DNA of 64,000 bases from a virus, in IMG/VR virus record IMGVR_UViG_3300031240_000002, positions 23,738 to 87,737 of that record; one strand, given 5' to 3'. The notes beneath the pieces were generated by a model. It was not told where the DNA came from, ran no database searches, and saw only the letters and a program-made list of their open reading frames with translations. This document shows positions 18,270-26,131 of this stretch, in pieces. Positions within the stretch are counted from its first letter, which is position 1; each line of letters starts with the position of its first letter. The translations under genes were made by a program, and so were the position numbers.

Positions 18270-18909
18270 TCAGACGTCCGCCCAGGCCAGTCCGCGACAC
18301 AGCCGGCTCACATGCGACGAATGAACCCCGAAGGCCGCTCCCAGCGCGACGGTCGTCTCGCCCATGCCCCGCCGCCGCCTGATCTCCACGACGGTCTCGG
18401 CGGTGAGCTTGTTAGACCGTGTGTTGTGGGCCTGCTCGGCTGCGGTTGCCCATTTGCAGTTGTCGGGCTCGTAGTTCCCGTTCGTGTTCTCCCGTTCGAT
18501 GGAATGCCGCGCAGTCGGTTTACGACCCATGTCCTGCAGGAACGCCTCGTAGGATTCGCGCCCACCGCGCGCAGACCTGAATCCCCCTGCCTCCGTAGTC
18601 CGAGTACCCGGTCGCGCGTGGGTTCGTGCAGCGCTGGATCATCAGATGCCAGCACTCGTATTCAGCCGACCGAGGCCCTCGGGATTCGCCGTGTGTCCGC
18701 AGCAATGCCCGCGCCTTTTCGGCCGAGACGCACCCACATGACTGGGAGGTGCCGAGCCTGAGACTGGTCCCTTTTACCTCGATCTCTCGGCCGCAGTCGC
18801 AGCGGCAGATCCACCGTCGGCCCTGGGCATCTGTCCGAGGCGGTCCAACGCGAAGGACGACCAGCCTGCCGTATCGGTTCCCGGTTTCGTCTTTCGTGCC
18901 GCGCCTCAT
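18270..18909 (-). pseudogene. HNH/zinc-ribbon homing endonuclease, frame-shifted
   Basis: The first frame (ATG 18909) encodes a zinc-ribbon 'WICRCDCGREIEV..SCGC' and 'YGGRGIQVCARW'. Near 18555-18565 the homology passes to another frame: ESYEAFLQDMGRKP, HSIERENTNGNYEPDNCKWAT and EQAHNTRSN, the classic end of this endonuclease family, then an HTH-like tail ending at 18270. One extra or missing base in the GGTGGGCGCG run would restore it. It overlaps the upstream gene as ATGA. Confidence 0.7.
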
Positions 18910-19499
18910 CTAGCTCGCTCGGCCGCCGCTTTTCGATCCCACTCGGCGCGGCCCTCCGGGGTGAGCATCTGCCAATAGTTGTCGGCGAACAGGACCAGCA
19001 GCCGGCGCAGCTCGCGCTGGCCTTCTCTTCCCAGGGCGACATACCAAGGCGCCTTTCCTCCGACCTTTCCATCGATAGCCCGATGCGCGTCACGGGAGAG
19101 CGGAGCGGTCAAACGATCCGGAGCGCGGCGCCAGCCTCCTGATCCCGTGGCGCCGCGGTCCCCGAGGTGGGCAACCTCAATCGGGCCGCCATAGCTCATG
19201 ATGATCGCCACATTGGCTGGCGGGATGTTCCCGTTCCTGGCCAGGCGGCGGAGCATGCACCAGAGCCCCGAGTAGAAGAGCATTCGGCCGAGCTCTCGGG
19301 GGCGCCGTCGGTGCTTGGTCCCCTTCGGCGAGACGGGCTTGGGGAACTTCGGCTGGAAACTTTCAGGCAACTTCAGCGCGCGCTTTCCATCAACGCGGCG
19401 CGATGTGCCCCAGCGCTTCCGCTCGATCGGCTTCCCCCGGCGCATCGGCTGGCGGGGCTTCTTCGGCGCGCGGACCGGCTTGGGCTGCGGGCGGATCAC
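18906..19499 (-). CDS. DUF968-like putative HNH nuclease
   Basis: 197 residues starting at GTG 19499 (GTGA overlap with the upstream gene). A basic N-terminus (PRQPMRRGKPIERKRWG) is followed by 'IEVAHLGDRGATGSGGWRRAPDRLTAPLSRDAHRAIDG', matching the 'AHl....G.g.KpsD...vPLcr.cH' pattern of DUF968/YbcO-type metal-dependent nucleases in phages. Note that the second Cys/His pair is reduced to RDAH. A role in recombination or packaging is only inferred. Confidence 0.6.
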   Translation of the reverse strand: MIRPQPKPVRAPKKPRQPMRRGKPIERKRWGTSRRVDGKRALKLPESFQPKFPKPVSPKGTKHRRRPRELGRMLFYSGLWCMLRRLARNGNIPPANVAIIMSYGGPIEVAHLGDRGATGSGGWRRAPDRLTAPLSRDAHRAIDGKVGGKAPWYVALGREGQRELRRLLVLFADNYWQMLTPEGRAEWDRKAAAERAR

Positions 19500-20024
19500 G
19501 CGAGCACGGCCTTCACGAGGGTTCTCCAGGCGAGCGCCGCTTGCTGGGGGACGACGGCGTTCCCAAGTAGGCGCAGGCGGTGTGACCGTCCGGGAACCCC
19601 ATCATCGCCTCGACGAATCGCGGGTTGAGGACCATCCCATCCGGAGATCGCGGCGGGGCCCGGCGGGAAGCGGTGCGCACGGTGGCGTCGGTCAGCGTCG
19701 TCCCTGGGTGTCGGCCGCTCTCGGTCGAGTAGGCCGCCGCTCCGAACGAGGCTGCGTCCTGCGCCGTCGGGGTCGGCCACAGCACCGCCTCGTTCAGGTT
19801 CGTCACGCCCGGGGGACCGCCCCCCTTCCGCTTCGGTGCGCGAGCCTTCATCGCCGCGACCTGCTCGGGAGTCTTCGGCGACATCGCGTCGTGGGCCTGC
19901 GGTGTTGGCCCCGCGCGTGCGGGTCGATCTCCGCCTGCCACACGACGCGCGCCTCGGGGACCGCCATCTCGACACCCATCCCGAGCCCTTCGATCCCAGA
20001 GAAGAGCGACCCGATGGTCGTCAT
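19496..20024 (-). pseudogene. C5-cytosine DNA methyltransferase remnant
   Basis: ATG 20024 begins 'IGSLFSGIEGLGMGVEMA' and 'VVWQAEIDPHAR', motif I and II of Dcm-type enzymes. It then jumps frame into 'GPTPQAHDAMSPKTPEQ', 'WPTPTAQDA' and 'LNPRFVEAMMGFPDGHT', and in a third frame to 'RLRLLGNAVVPQQAA', the C-terminal motif X region. The whole middle, including the catalytic PCQ and ENV motifs, is absent. So this is an internally deleted, doubly frame-shifted gene (or an assembly collapse). Its start overlaps the upstream stop as ATGA. Confidence 0.75.
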
Positions 20025-20173
20025 TCACCGGCGTGTTCCGCCTGGCACGCGGCCTCGCGGCGCTCGCAGTCCCGGCAGACGTCACCATCGTCGTCGACCA
20101 TGTTCGGGCATCCCTTGAAGCCCGCACATGGGAACTCATCGGCGCGCGTCTCGTCGTCCCATCCGACCGGCAT
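20021..20173 (-). CDS. Small Cys-rich protein
   Basis: 50 residues (MPVGWDDETRADEFPCAG then KGCPNMV and DVCRDCERREAAC). Six Cys, arranged like a small zinc-binding fold. ATG 20173 lies 7 bases after a perfect CGCGTAGTATC motif, which is the main support for the gene. Confidence 0.6.
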   Translation of the reverse strand: MPVGWDDETRADEFPCAGFKGCPNMVDDDGDVCRDCERREAACQAEHAGE

Positions 20174-20180
20174 GGGCTGG

Positions 20181-20191
20181 GATACTACGCG
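20181..20191 (-). promoter_or_regulatory. Leaderless promoter motif CGCGTAGTATC, copy 2
   Basis: Exact 11-mer, 7 bases before ATG 20173 and just before the upstream gene's end. Confidence 0.65.
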
Positions 20192-20745
20192 CCCCGCCCC
20201 GCCAGGAAGTCGTCGATCGCCTCCCGCACCGCCCGGTCGATCTCCACGGCGGCCAGTCTCAGGATGTGGTGGGCGGGGAGACCCCGGGCCTTTATCTTGC
20301 GGGCGATGGCCAGCGCGATGCCCCACTGCTGGCGGGAGACCTCGACCTGCCGGTCGCTACGCCGCCGCGCGCCTCGCTGTATAGGACCGACCTGCCGTTG
20401 AGCCGGGCCGATGAAGTCGCGCCCGATCCCCTTGCGCTTCACCCACTCGAAGATGACGTCGATCGGGGGCATTCGCTGGCCGGGCCGCCGCCCATCCTCG
20501 ATGACCACGGCGTAGGGGGCGAAGTTGTAGGCGGTGGCGCCGAGCGGGATGTCGTCGAAGCGGAAGGACCGCCGGTAGGTGCCGCGGTCGACCGGGGCTC
20601 GCGCGAGGGCCGAGATCTCCTCCTGCACCGCGCGCGGCCCGTGCAGCTTCACCGTCTTCCGGATGACCTCGACCGCCCCCGTCACCAGCTTGGCGTCCTT
20701 CTTCAGCTGGTCGTGGTAGCCCTCGTAGGTGAACTTCTGGCCCAC
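20185..20745 (-). CDS. HK97 gp10-like neck/tail completion protein
   Basis: 186 residues. 'APVDRGTYRRSFRF', 'GATAYNFAPYAVVIEDGRRPG' and 'FEWVKRKGIG' follow the gp10-like order: '(pv)dtG.lr.s', 'YA..ve.G', then a 'w...kg' helix. These proteins sit at the head-tail interface. It starts at GTG 20745. The C-terminal stop lies inside the downstream CGCGTAGTATC element. Confidence 0.75.
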   Translation of the reverse strand: MGQKFTYEGYHDQLKKDAKLVTGAVEVIRKTVKLHGPRAVQEEISALARAPVDRGTYRRSFRFDDIPLGATAYNFAPYAVVIEDGRRPGQRMPPIDVIFEWVKRKGIGRDFIGPAQRQVGPIQRGARRRSDRQVEVSRQQWGIALAIARKIKARGLPAHHILRLAAVEIDRAVREAIDDFLAGRGA

Positions 20746-20754
20746 CGGCTGGCC

Positions 20755-21384
20755 CTACTCGGCGCGGGCGTCGTCGACATCGCCGGTCCGCCCGGCGTCG
20801 TAGCCCTGCTTGGTCAGGACCACCGTCCACTGCAGGCCCCCGCGCGTGAGCATGGGGGTGGCGGTGGGCGGACTGAAACGCCGCGGCGGGGGGACCGGCG
20901 AGCTCGGCCGGTTCTCCTGGACCTCGTACCAGAAGTCGGTCGACGGCCGGTTCCTGCGCGGCGTGCCGGGGTCCACCAGGTCGGGCGTCTTCCCGGTCAG
21001 GTCGTCCTCGGTGTAGCGCGCCGAAATCTGGTCGACGATGATGTCCCCCTCCTCCGTGGCGCCCATGGGGTTGGCGATGCGCCGCACGGCGTTGAGGTCG
21101 CGCACGCGGGGGATCGGGACGATCTCCACCCGCGAGGTGATGACCAGCTTCCCAGCCCCGCGCCCGCGGCGCCCGCCGGCCCCGGTCCAGTAGCCGTGCA
21201 CCAGGAACACCCGGTAGATGGACACCCCGAGCATGGCCTTGATGTTCCGGCAGGCGTCCACGACGTTGACCAGGCGGCCAGCCAGCGTCCCCGGCTCCTG
21301 CTGAGGGAAGGGCGAGCGATAGGCCCCAGCGGCCTCGGGAATGTCGCTGGCGGGGTCTCCTGAGCGCGTCCGGTCGTTGGCCAT
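20755..21384 (-). CDS. Putative connector/neck protein
   Basis: 209 residues, unrecognised. N-terminal 'LVNVVDACRNIKAMLGVSIYRVFLVHGYW' and 'LVITSRVEIVPIPRVRDL' are structured; the C-terminus is Pro/Arg-rich. It lies between other head-tail joining candidates, which is the only functional hint. TAGGCT lies nine bases before ATG 21384, and a weak AGGA lies within that gap. Confidence 0.55.
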   Translation of the reverse strand: MANDRTRSGDPASDIPEAAGAYRSPFPQQEPGTLAGRLVNVVDACRNIKAMLGVSIYRVFLVHGYWTGAGGRRGRGAGKLVITSRVEIVPIPRVRDLNAVRRIANPMGATEEGDIIVDQISARYTEDDLTGKTPDLVDPGTPRRNRPSTDFWYEVQENRPSSPVPPPRRFSPPTATPMLTRGGLQWTVVLTKQGYDAGRTGDVDDARAE

Positions 21385-21440
21385 CGTCCTGACAGCCTAC
21401 GCCCGAACGCCCCAAGGGCGCGAGCTACGGCAGCCTGGCG

Positions 21441-21995
21441 CTACGCCGGAACGCCAGGGGACGCATCGTCACGCACGACCAGCCAGACCGCCAGGTCGAC
21501 CGTGGTCGGCGTGAAGCCGGCAGCGGAGGCGAGGGTCACGCCGAGCGCGTCCCCCTTCGCGTACTTGGTCTCGATCAGGTCGACCGGTCCACCCTGCGGG
21601 TTGCCGGAGGCGGCCGACGCCACCACGACGTTGCCGGTCGTGGCGTTCGCCACGTTGGCGAGCACGCCGGCGGGGGCGATGGTCGGCTGGATGGTGGCGG
21701 CCGAGGCGCCGCCCGCCGTCACCAGCGCGTCAAAGTCGTAGACCAGCGCGAGGATGTGCCCCGAGCTGTGCATCCGGATCTGGGTGGGAGCGTCCGTGTC
21801 CACCGCCCCGCCAGCCGCCATGGCCGTGGCCGCCTGGCTGGCCCCGAGGTTGGCCTTCCGGAACGGGCCGATCATCCGCACGCGGGCGTTGGCGGTCTCG
21901 TTCGCTGGAGCGTTGAACGGCTTGTCCCGGTGGGCGCCGCTGTCGAGCTCCTCGATCTGCCGGTTCTTCGTGGTGCGGACGGGGGGAACGCTCAT
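21441..21995 (-). CDS. Structural protein, function unknown
   Basis: 184 residues from ATG 21995, with a good AGGAG site. Ala/Thr/Val-rich, beta-type sequence (GHILALVYDFDALV; VDLAVWLVVRDD) resembling small head decoration or tail proteins. No named family recognised. Confidence 0.55.
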   Translation of the reverse strand: MSVPPVRTTKNRQIEELDSGAHRDKPFNAPANETANARVRMIGPFRKANLGASQAATAMAAGGAVDTDAPTQIRMHSSGHILALVYDFDALVTAGGASAATIQPTIAPAGVLANVANATTGNVVVASAASGNPQGGPVDLIETKYAKGDALGVTLASAAGFTPTTVDLAVWLVVRDDASPGVPA

Positions 21996-22050
21996 GCTGG
22001 TCTCCTGTTGGAAATGAGCGTCGCCCACCTCGGGCGCTCTCGCAAGAGCC

Positions 22051-22482
22051 CTACACGCTGCGGAGCACGCGGCGGAACATCGCCTGCTTCCCCGTGCCGG
22101 TGCCCAAGCTGTTCGAGTAGGAGTTCTGGTAGACCCCCAGGCTGTCGGCCAGCTTCTTCGACCAGAAGTCGTACTCGCCGCGGAGCGCGTCGGTGATGCC
22201 GAGGTTCGGCTTGATCTGGTCGACCTGCTCCGCGTAGAGGAAGTCGGTCGCCCCGAAGATCTTCACGTAGAGCGAGTCGAGCTTCGAGAGGAGGTCCCGC
22301 ACGATCCCCGCCCGCGACTGGGGGACGTGCTGGAGCGCGTTCACCGCCACGAACATGTTCTCGGTCAGCGCCAGCGTGCCGAAGGCCAGGAACGATCCGA
22401 CGTTCACGAGGCTGTAGCCGAGGTGGTGGAGCACCCGCCCCTGCTCCTCCTGGCTGAAGACTGCGTCGTTCTCCTGGCTCAC
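22051..22482 (-). CDS. Putative head-tail connector protein
   Basis: 143 residues, largely helical (EEQGRVLHHLGYSLVNVGSFL; RAGIVRDLLSKLDSLYVKIFG; YDFWSKKLADSLGVYQNSYS). Starts at GTG 22482. All-helical proteins of this size between the capsid and tail genes are often adaptors joining the portal ring; this is inferred from position. Confidence 0.55.
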   Translation of the reverse strand: MSQENDAVFSQEEQGRVLHHLGYSLVNVGSFLAFGTLALTENMFVAVNALQHVPQSRAGIVRDLLSKLDSLYVKIFGATDFLYAEQVDQIKPNLGITDALRGEYDFWSKKLADSLGVYQNSYSNSLGTGTGKQAMFRRVLRSV

Positions 22483-22525
22483 GCTCCGATGGTGCGCGAC
22501 CGGCGCTCCCCCCGCAATGGGGCGG

Positions 22526-22666
22526 TCAGCGCTGGGCCATCAGAGCCGCCAGCGTCCCGGCGAAGAACATCGCGAACCCGAGCTGGTCCGCCTTCGGGGG
22601 AGCGAAGGCGTAGACCAGCGCGCCGATCACCGCCACCACCACGTCGACGACCATTCGTTCGGGCAT
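22526..22666 (-). CDS. Small two-helix membrane protein (holin candidate)
   Basis: 46 residues: 'MVVDVVVAVIGALVYAFAP' and 'GFAMFFAGTLAALMAQR' are two hydrophobic helices separated by PPKADQL. The size and topology fit a small holin, but it is far from the endolysin (60185-60829), so this is only a possibility. Confidence 0.45.
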   Translation of the reverse strand: MPERMVVDVVVAVIGALVYAFAPPKADQLGFAMFFAGTLAALMAQR

Positions 22667-22727
22667 CCCGGGAACGTGGGGTCGCCCGAGCCCCAACGCA
22701 AGAGGTGGCCCAGTCGCTGTCCCGGTA

Positions 22728-23228
22728 CTACCCTTTTGAGGTGTGCACCAACACCCGGCAGATCCTCCCGCCGGCGCGCCCGGACCCGCAAAGCTGGTCG
22801 CGCCGGTCGGGAGGGGAGCCACCGCCTACTCCGGGACGAGCCGCCGCCGGAACGGGAATGCCGAGTAGGGAGACCTCCCGGCGTCGCAGGCAGCGTTCAT
22901 CTCTCGCTTGATTCGTTCCTGCAATTTCGGCGTCGGTCTCTTCACGCATGCCGGGGATGCCGGGATCGAGCAGCGATCGGGCTCGCCCCTGGCTGGCCGC
23001 GATGCGCTCCGGGTAGACGACGGCGTTCGGGTTCTCGATCGTGAACGGACCGATCGTGCCGAGCGGCGGCCAGACGGTCTCGTCTCCGGCGGTTACGTCC
23101 TGCCAGGGCGCGAGCTCGACCGGCGCCTCGCGGCCCACCGACCTCGGGTCGGTCACCATCGGCAGAGGCTGGATCTCGCAGGTCTCGACGCACCCCTCCT
23201 CGGGGTTGCAGCGCGGATCGTGGAGCAT
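22728..23228 (-). CDS. Hypothetical protein, likely frame-shifted C-terminus
   Basis: ATG 23228 lies 8 bases after CGCGTAGTATC. The first about 85 residues read naturally (PRCNPEEGCVETCEIQPLP; GPFTIENPNAVVYPERIAA). Beyond about 22945 the natural-looking sequence is in the next frame (TPKLQERIKREMNAACDAG, then SPYSAFPFRRRLVPE, stop at 22826-22828), while the annotated frame becomes Arg/Gly-rich. A single-base indel, or a second overlapping gene from GTG near 22945, would explain this. Confidence 0.5.
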   Translation of the reverse strand: MLHDPRCNPEEGCVETCEIQPLPMVTDPRSVGREAPVELAPWQDVTAGDETVWPPLGTIGPFTIENPNAVVYPERIAASQGRARSLLDPGIPGMREETDAEIAGTNQARDERCLRRREVSLLGIPVPAAARPGVGGGSPPDRRDQLCGSGRAGGRICRVLVHTSKG

Positions 23229-23236
23229 CGCCCCCA

Positions 23237-23247
23237 GATACTACGCG
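23237..23247 (-). promoter_or_regulatory. Leaderless promoter motif CGCGTAGTATC, copy 3
   Basis: Exact 11-mer, 8 bases before ATG 23228, in the short gap after the upstream gene. Confidence 0.65.
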
Positions 23248-23268
23248 CCCCGGCGGCGGGGCGGGAGG

Positions 23269-23577
23269 CTACAGCCCCTTCGCCTCCGGCCCGCGTGGCC
23301 CCCGCTCGCGCTGCTCCCCCTGCTTGGTGGCGCGCACGGTGAGCCCCTCTTTCACCTCGGTCTCAACCTCCACGCCGAGCACCCTGACGGCGGCCGGCGT
23401 GAGCGGGTGGAGCAGGATCTTCTTGATGACCTCCGTCTCCTCCCCCACCGGCAGAAGATCAGCCCCGAGCCGCCGGCAGATGACCTCGTCCCGGGAGTGA
23501 GGGGCGATCGAGACGATCCCATGCTCGCCGCGCACGGTGGCCACCGGCGCGCCCCCGAACGGCGACGGGAGCTTCAC
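23269..23577 (-). CDS. Hypothetical protein
   Basis: 102 residues from GTG 23577 (GTGA overlap with the upstream stop). 'FGGAPVATVRGEHGIVSIAPHSRDEVICRRLG' and 'VEVETEVKEGLTVRAT' suggest a small beta-rich protein. No family recognised. It follows a gene for a 145-residue protein in one translational unit. Confidence 0.55.
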   Translation of the reverse strand: MKLPSPFGGAPVATVRGEHGIVSIAPHSRDEVICRRLGADLLPVGEETEVIKKILLHPLTPAAVRVLGVEVETEVKEGLTVRATKQGEQRERGPRGPEAKGL

Positions 23578-24011
23578 GACTGAGCGCCCTCGGTCAACTC
23601 GGTCTTCTCCGCCTTCTGGCCGGCCTTCTTCGCGATCGGCGGCGGCAGATTCAGCTCCGCCTCGGGCACGTCGATGCCCATGTCGCGCAGCTCCTCGGCG
23701 CGCGCCACCGCCGCCTTCTGCTGGTCCACCCACCACCCCGGCGGGTCGATCGGCTCGAGCTTGCAGCCCCGGTTCTTCAGCGCCCGGATGTCGTACTCGG
23801 CCGCGCTGATCTCGTCCCCGAGGTTCAGGAAGAAGTCCCCCTGGGGTCGGTTGAACGGTCCGATCTTGTTCGGCGCCTGGTGGTTCTTGGGGCCGTCGAC
23901 GACCCGGAAGAACTCGACCGCCGTCTCCTTCCCCCCGGACTTCTTCAGCACCGGCTGCGCGGTGCGGGCGATGTTCCCTTCGGGCATGAGCGAGGCTGGT
24001 CTGGTCTTCAT
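23574..24011 (-). CDS. Hypothetical head-proximal protein
   Basis: 145 residues from ATG 24011, with GGAGG about nine bases upstream. Lys-rich helical C-terminus (VDQQKAAVARAEELRDMGI; KAGQKAEKTELTEGAQS); 'CKLEPIDPPGWWVDQQ' is distinctive. It recalls small proteins encoded between capsid and connector genes. Function unknown. Confidence 0.55.
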   Translation of the reverse strand: MKTRPASLMPEGNIARTAQPVLKKSGGKETAVEFFRVVDGPKNHQAPNKIGPFNRPQGDFFLNLGDEISAAEYDIRALKNRGCKLEPIDPPGWWVDQQKAAVARAEELRDMGIDVPEAELNLPPPIAKKAGQKAEKTELTEGAQS

Positions 24012-24064
24012 CGGGTCGGTCCTCCAGCCCAAGAGCCTACCCCCGACCGCCGCCGGCGCGGGCA

Positions 24065-24094
24065 CAAAAAGAAACGGCCACACGAGGTGGCCGT
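24065..24094 (-). terminator. Intrinsic terminator (minus strand)
   Basis: The perfect 8-bp inverted repeat ACGGCCAC / GTGGCCGT has a 5-base loop and is followed on the minus strand by TTTCTTTTT. It ends the transcript arriving from 24387-26125. Confidence 0.75.
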
Positions 24095-24127
24095 CTCAAA
24101 CCGTCTGGCGATGCGTGGTTTAAATGG

Positions 24128-24340
24128 TCAGCGAACCAACGAATCAGTTGTGACCCAAGCATTTGACGCACGAAGCGTCCGCGTGCCCGACGCGATGGAC
24201 CGCGCTCTTTCCTGACGGCTCGGCTGGCTCAGCGCTTGGCGACAGAAGTCGTGGCGCGTGTTGCCCACCGATACAGACGCTGCCGAAGCGGCGTCACTAT
24301 GACCGGACAAGCCGGCCAAGACTTTGATGGTGTAGGCCAT
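24128..24340 (-). CDS. Possible small protein in a lower-GC gap
   Basis: A 70-residue frame (MAYTIKVLAGLSGHSDAASA then TRTLRASNAWVTTDSLVR) in the 24095-24386 interval, which looks lower in G+C than its surroundings. No ribosome binding site, promoter motif or family is visible. The interval could equally hold an untranslated RNA; nothing else was recognised in it. Confidence 0.25.
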   Translation of the reverse strand: MAYTIKVLAGLSGHSDAASAASVSVGNTRHDFCRQALSQPSRQERARSIASGTRTLRASNAWVTTDSLVR

Positions 24341-24386
24341 CTGGGGACGAGGATGGAGGGCGGCGGCGCGCTGGTCAAGCGTTCGC

Positions 24387-24695
24387 TCAGTGACAGTCGC
24401 AGTAGCGCGCGCCGACGCGGGCGAGGTTGCGGCATCCGGGCACGGCGCAGTCCCCGTCGGCCAGCCACTCGACCTCCAACCCCCGCAGCACGAACCGCCC
24501 GCGCTGCCCCCGGTGTCGCTCCCGCCAGAGGCGCAAGCGCGTCCCCTGGTCTCGCGAGCAGCCGCTGCAGGTCCCCGAGATCTGGTAGCCGCAGCGGGCC
24601 CGGTACAACGTGGCGCGGCAGGCGCGCGGCGGAGCGGCCCCCGACGCGAGGACATCGGCCTTCGTCCGCCCTGGGTGCTGCCCGTACCAGCTCAC
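24387..24695 (-). CDS. Zinc-binding hypothetical protein
   Basis: 102 residues from GTG 24695 (GTGA overlap). Cys pairs: 'CGYQISGTCSGC' and 'CAVPGCRNLARVGARYCDCH', the second typical of small DNA-binding zinc fingers. 'RGLEVEWLADGDCAVPGC' recalls zinc-finger endings of phage HNH proteins. Function unknown. Confidence 0.6.
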   Translation of the reverse strand: MSWYGQHPGRTKADVLASGAAPPRACRATLYRARCGYQISGTCSGCSRDQGTRLRLWRERHRGQRGRFVLRGLEVEWLADGDCAVPGCRNLARVGARYCDCH

Positions 24696-25069
24696 CCCGG
24701 CACCTTCACTATCCGCTCGGGGTGCCACCGCTTGATCATCGCCGCCCGGAGCCCCGCCTCGTTGTTCACGATCGCGTTCTCCAGGCGGTCCTGCTCGTCG
24801 TCCCGCGCCTCGTCTACCGGCTTCCAAACGTAGCCGTCCGGGACCGACCGGTCAGCGACGATGAAATTCGTGTCGCGCCGAACGTGTCCCGGCGCTGGTT
24901 CCAGCACCCAGCCGTCATTGAAGCGCTCGTTCCGCCGCACCAGCCACCCGCGGTGATACTCCCCGGGGCAGCCGTCGCAGGCCGAGTAGATCACGTCGTG
25001 CGCCTGAAGATCGCCGGGGCGCTCCACCCGCTCGCAAAGCTCGCCGTTGATCGTCCGCCGCTCGGGCAT
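24692..25069 (-). CDS. Hypothetical protein with a Cys/His pair
   Basis: 125 residues (ELCERVERPGDLQAHDVIYS, then CDGCPGEYHRGWLVRR). 'CDGCPGEYH' could bind a metal. It is coupled to the next gene by GTGA. No family recognised. Confidence 0.55.
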   Translation of the reverse strand: MPERRTINGELCERVERPGDLQAHDVIYSACDGCPGEYHRGWLVRRNERFNDGWVLEPAPGHVRRDTNFIVADRSVPDGYVWKPVDEARDDEQDRLENAIVNNEAGLRAAMIKRWHPERIVKVPG

Positions 25070-25072
25070 GGC

Positions 25073-25328
25073 CTACCCGCCCTCCGCAGGTGGCTCGTGC
25101 GCCTTCCCGAGCGGCGTCGCGTCGACCACCTCCACGAACTCGGCGTGACCGTTCTTGCACAGGCACTGCCCGCCGGGCCCGCTCGGGTCCGCCTCGCGGC
25201 GCTCGATGTCCGCCTTCAGGTCGTTGACCACGTTCGACATACACCAGCTCGATTCGTTCCGATGGAAGACGACGTCGTGCTCGGTCCAAAAGTGGGGCAC
25301 CTGGCGTTACCACCAGCTTCATCGTCAT
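25073..25328 (-). CDS. Hypothetical protein, start frame uncertain (possible frameshift)
   Basis: ATG 25328 is 7 bases after CGCGTAGTATC and begins MTMKLVVTPGAP, but this frame degenerates. The natural-looking protein (PHFWTEHDVVFHRNESSWC; NDLKADIERREADPSG; QCLCKNGHAEFVEVV) is in the neighbouring frame, open from GTG 25300, with a TAA just upstream. One fewer C in the CCCC run at about 25293-25296 would fuse them. Either initiation is at GTG 25300 or an indel separates the two parts. Confidence 0.45.
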
Positions 25329-25335
25329 GGTCTCG

Positions 25336-25346
25336 GATACTACGCG
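25336..25346 (-). promoter_or_regulatory. Leaderless promoter motif CGCGTAGTATC, copy 4
   Basis: Exact 11-mer, 7 bases before ATG 25328. Confidence 0.65.
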
Positions 25347-26125
25347 GCCGGCGCGCCAGCGCGGAACGGCTCCGCAGCGCGGGCACGGATGGCGGCGGGG
25401 TCGTAGCCGTACCTCGCGCAGAAGACCTCCAGCGGCCGGTCCCTCTTCCGCGAGTTGCAGCTCCTGCAGGCGGGCACGATGTTGCCGCGAACGTGCGCCG
25501 CGCGCGCCCCGAGCTTCACCACCGGGTCGAGATGATCCATGGTCAGGTCTTTCCTGCGCTCCTTCCCGCAGTAGGCGCAGCACCAACCGAAAGCGTCGAC
25601 CACCTTCTTCCAGTCCGCCCACGGGAACAGCGAGACGGGCACACCGAGTCGAAGCGCGACGTTGATTGGCTGGTGCTTCAGCATCGCCCGTCGCTCGCGT
25701 TCTCGCTCGCGGTGGTATTGCCGGCGCTCCGGTTTCTCGCGGTCACGTCTCTGGGCGGCGCGACCCTTGGGCGACCGCGACCACTTCGCATAGCTCGCCT
25801 TGCGTCGATCGGGATGCCGAGCGTCGTAGCGCTTCGTTCCCTGGGCCGCCGAGAGCTTCGCCCTTTCGGGATTCGCTGCCGTCCATCGGTCGAGACGCTC
25901 TCGCGTCTTCCGCTGCCGCTCCGGATTCGCCCGGTAGTGGCGCGCGTCAGCTGCGGCTTTCTTCTTCGGGTTGGCCTTCTGCCATTCCACCGCCTTGATC
26001 TTCGTGCATCGAATGCAGTAGCCGCACCAGCCGTCATCTTTCTTCGACGGGTAGAAGTTGCCCTCGGCGACGAGGACGTCGCGACACCGCGAGCACTGCT
26101 TATTCCCATCCGGTCGGACGTTCAC
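25340..26125 (-). CDS. HNH endonuclease with N-terminal zinc ribbon
   Basis: 261 residues. An N-terminal 'CSRCRDVLVAEGNFYPSKKD' plus 'CGYCIRC' zinc-binding part (family with a ribbon before repeated 'Y...NPER' segments), a basic linker, then HNH: 'CCAYCGKERRKDLTMDHLDPV' and 'GNIVPACRSCNSRKRDRPLEVF'. Catalytic His is in TMDHLD. GTG 26125, six bases after CGCGTAGTATC, is chosen over an upstream ATG because the motif leaves no room for it. It lies right after the capsid terminator, a free-standing mobile endonuclease. Confidence 0.8.
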   Translation of the reverse strand: MNVRPDGNKQCSRCRDVLVAEGNFYPSKKDDGWCGYCIRCTKIKAVEWQKANPKKKAAADARHYRANPERQRKTRERLDRWTAANPERAKLSAAQGTKRYDARHPDRRKASYAKWSRSPKGRAAQRRDREKPERRQYHRERERERRAMLKHQPINVALRLGVPVSLFPWADWKKVVDAFGWCCAYCGKERRKDLTMDHLDPVVKLGARAAHVRGNIVPACRSCNSRKRDRPLEVFCARYGYDPAAIRARAAEPFRAGAPAA

Positions 26126-26131
26126 GCGACC

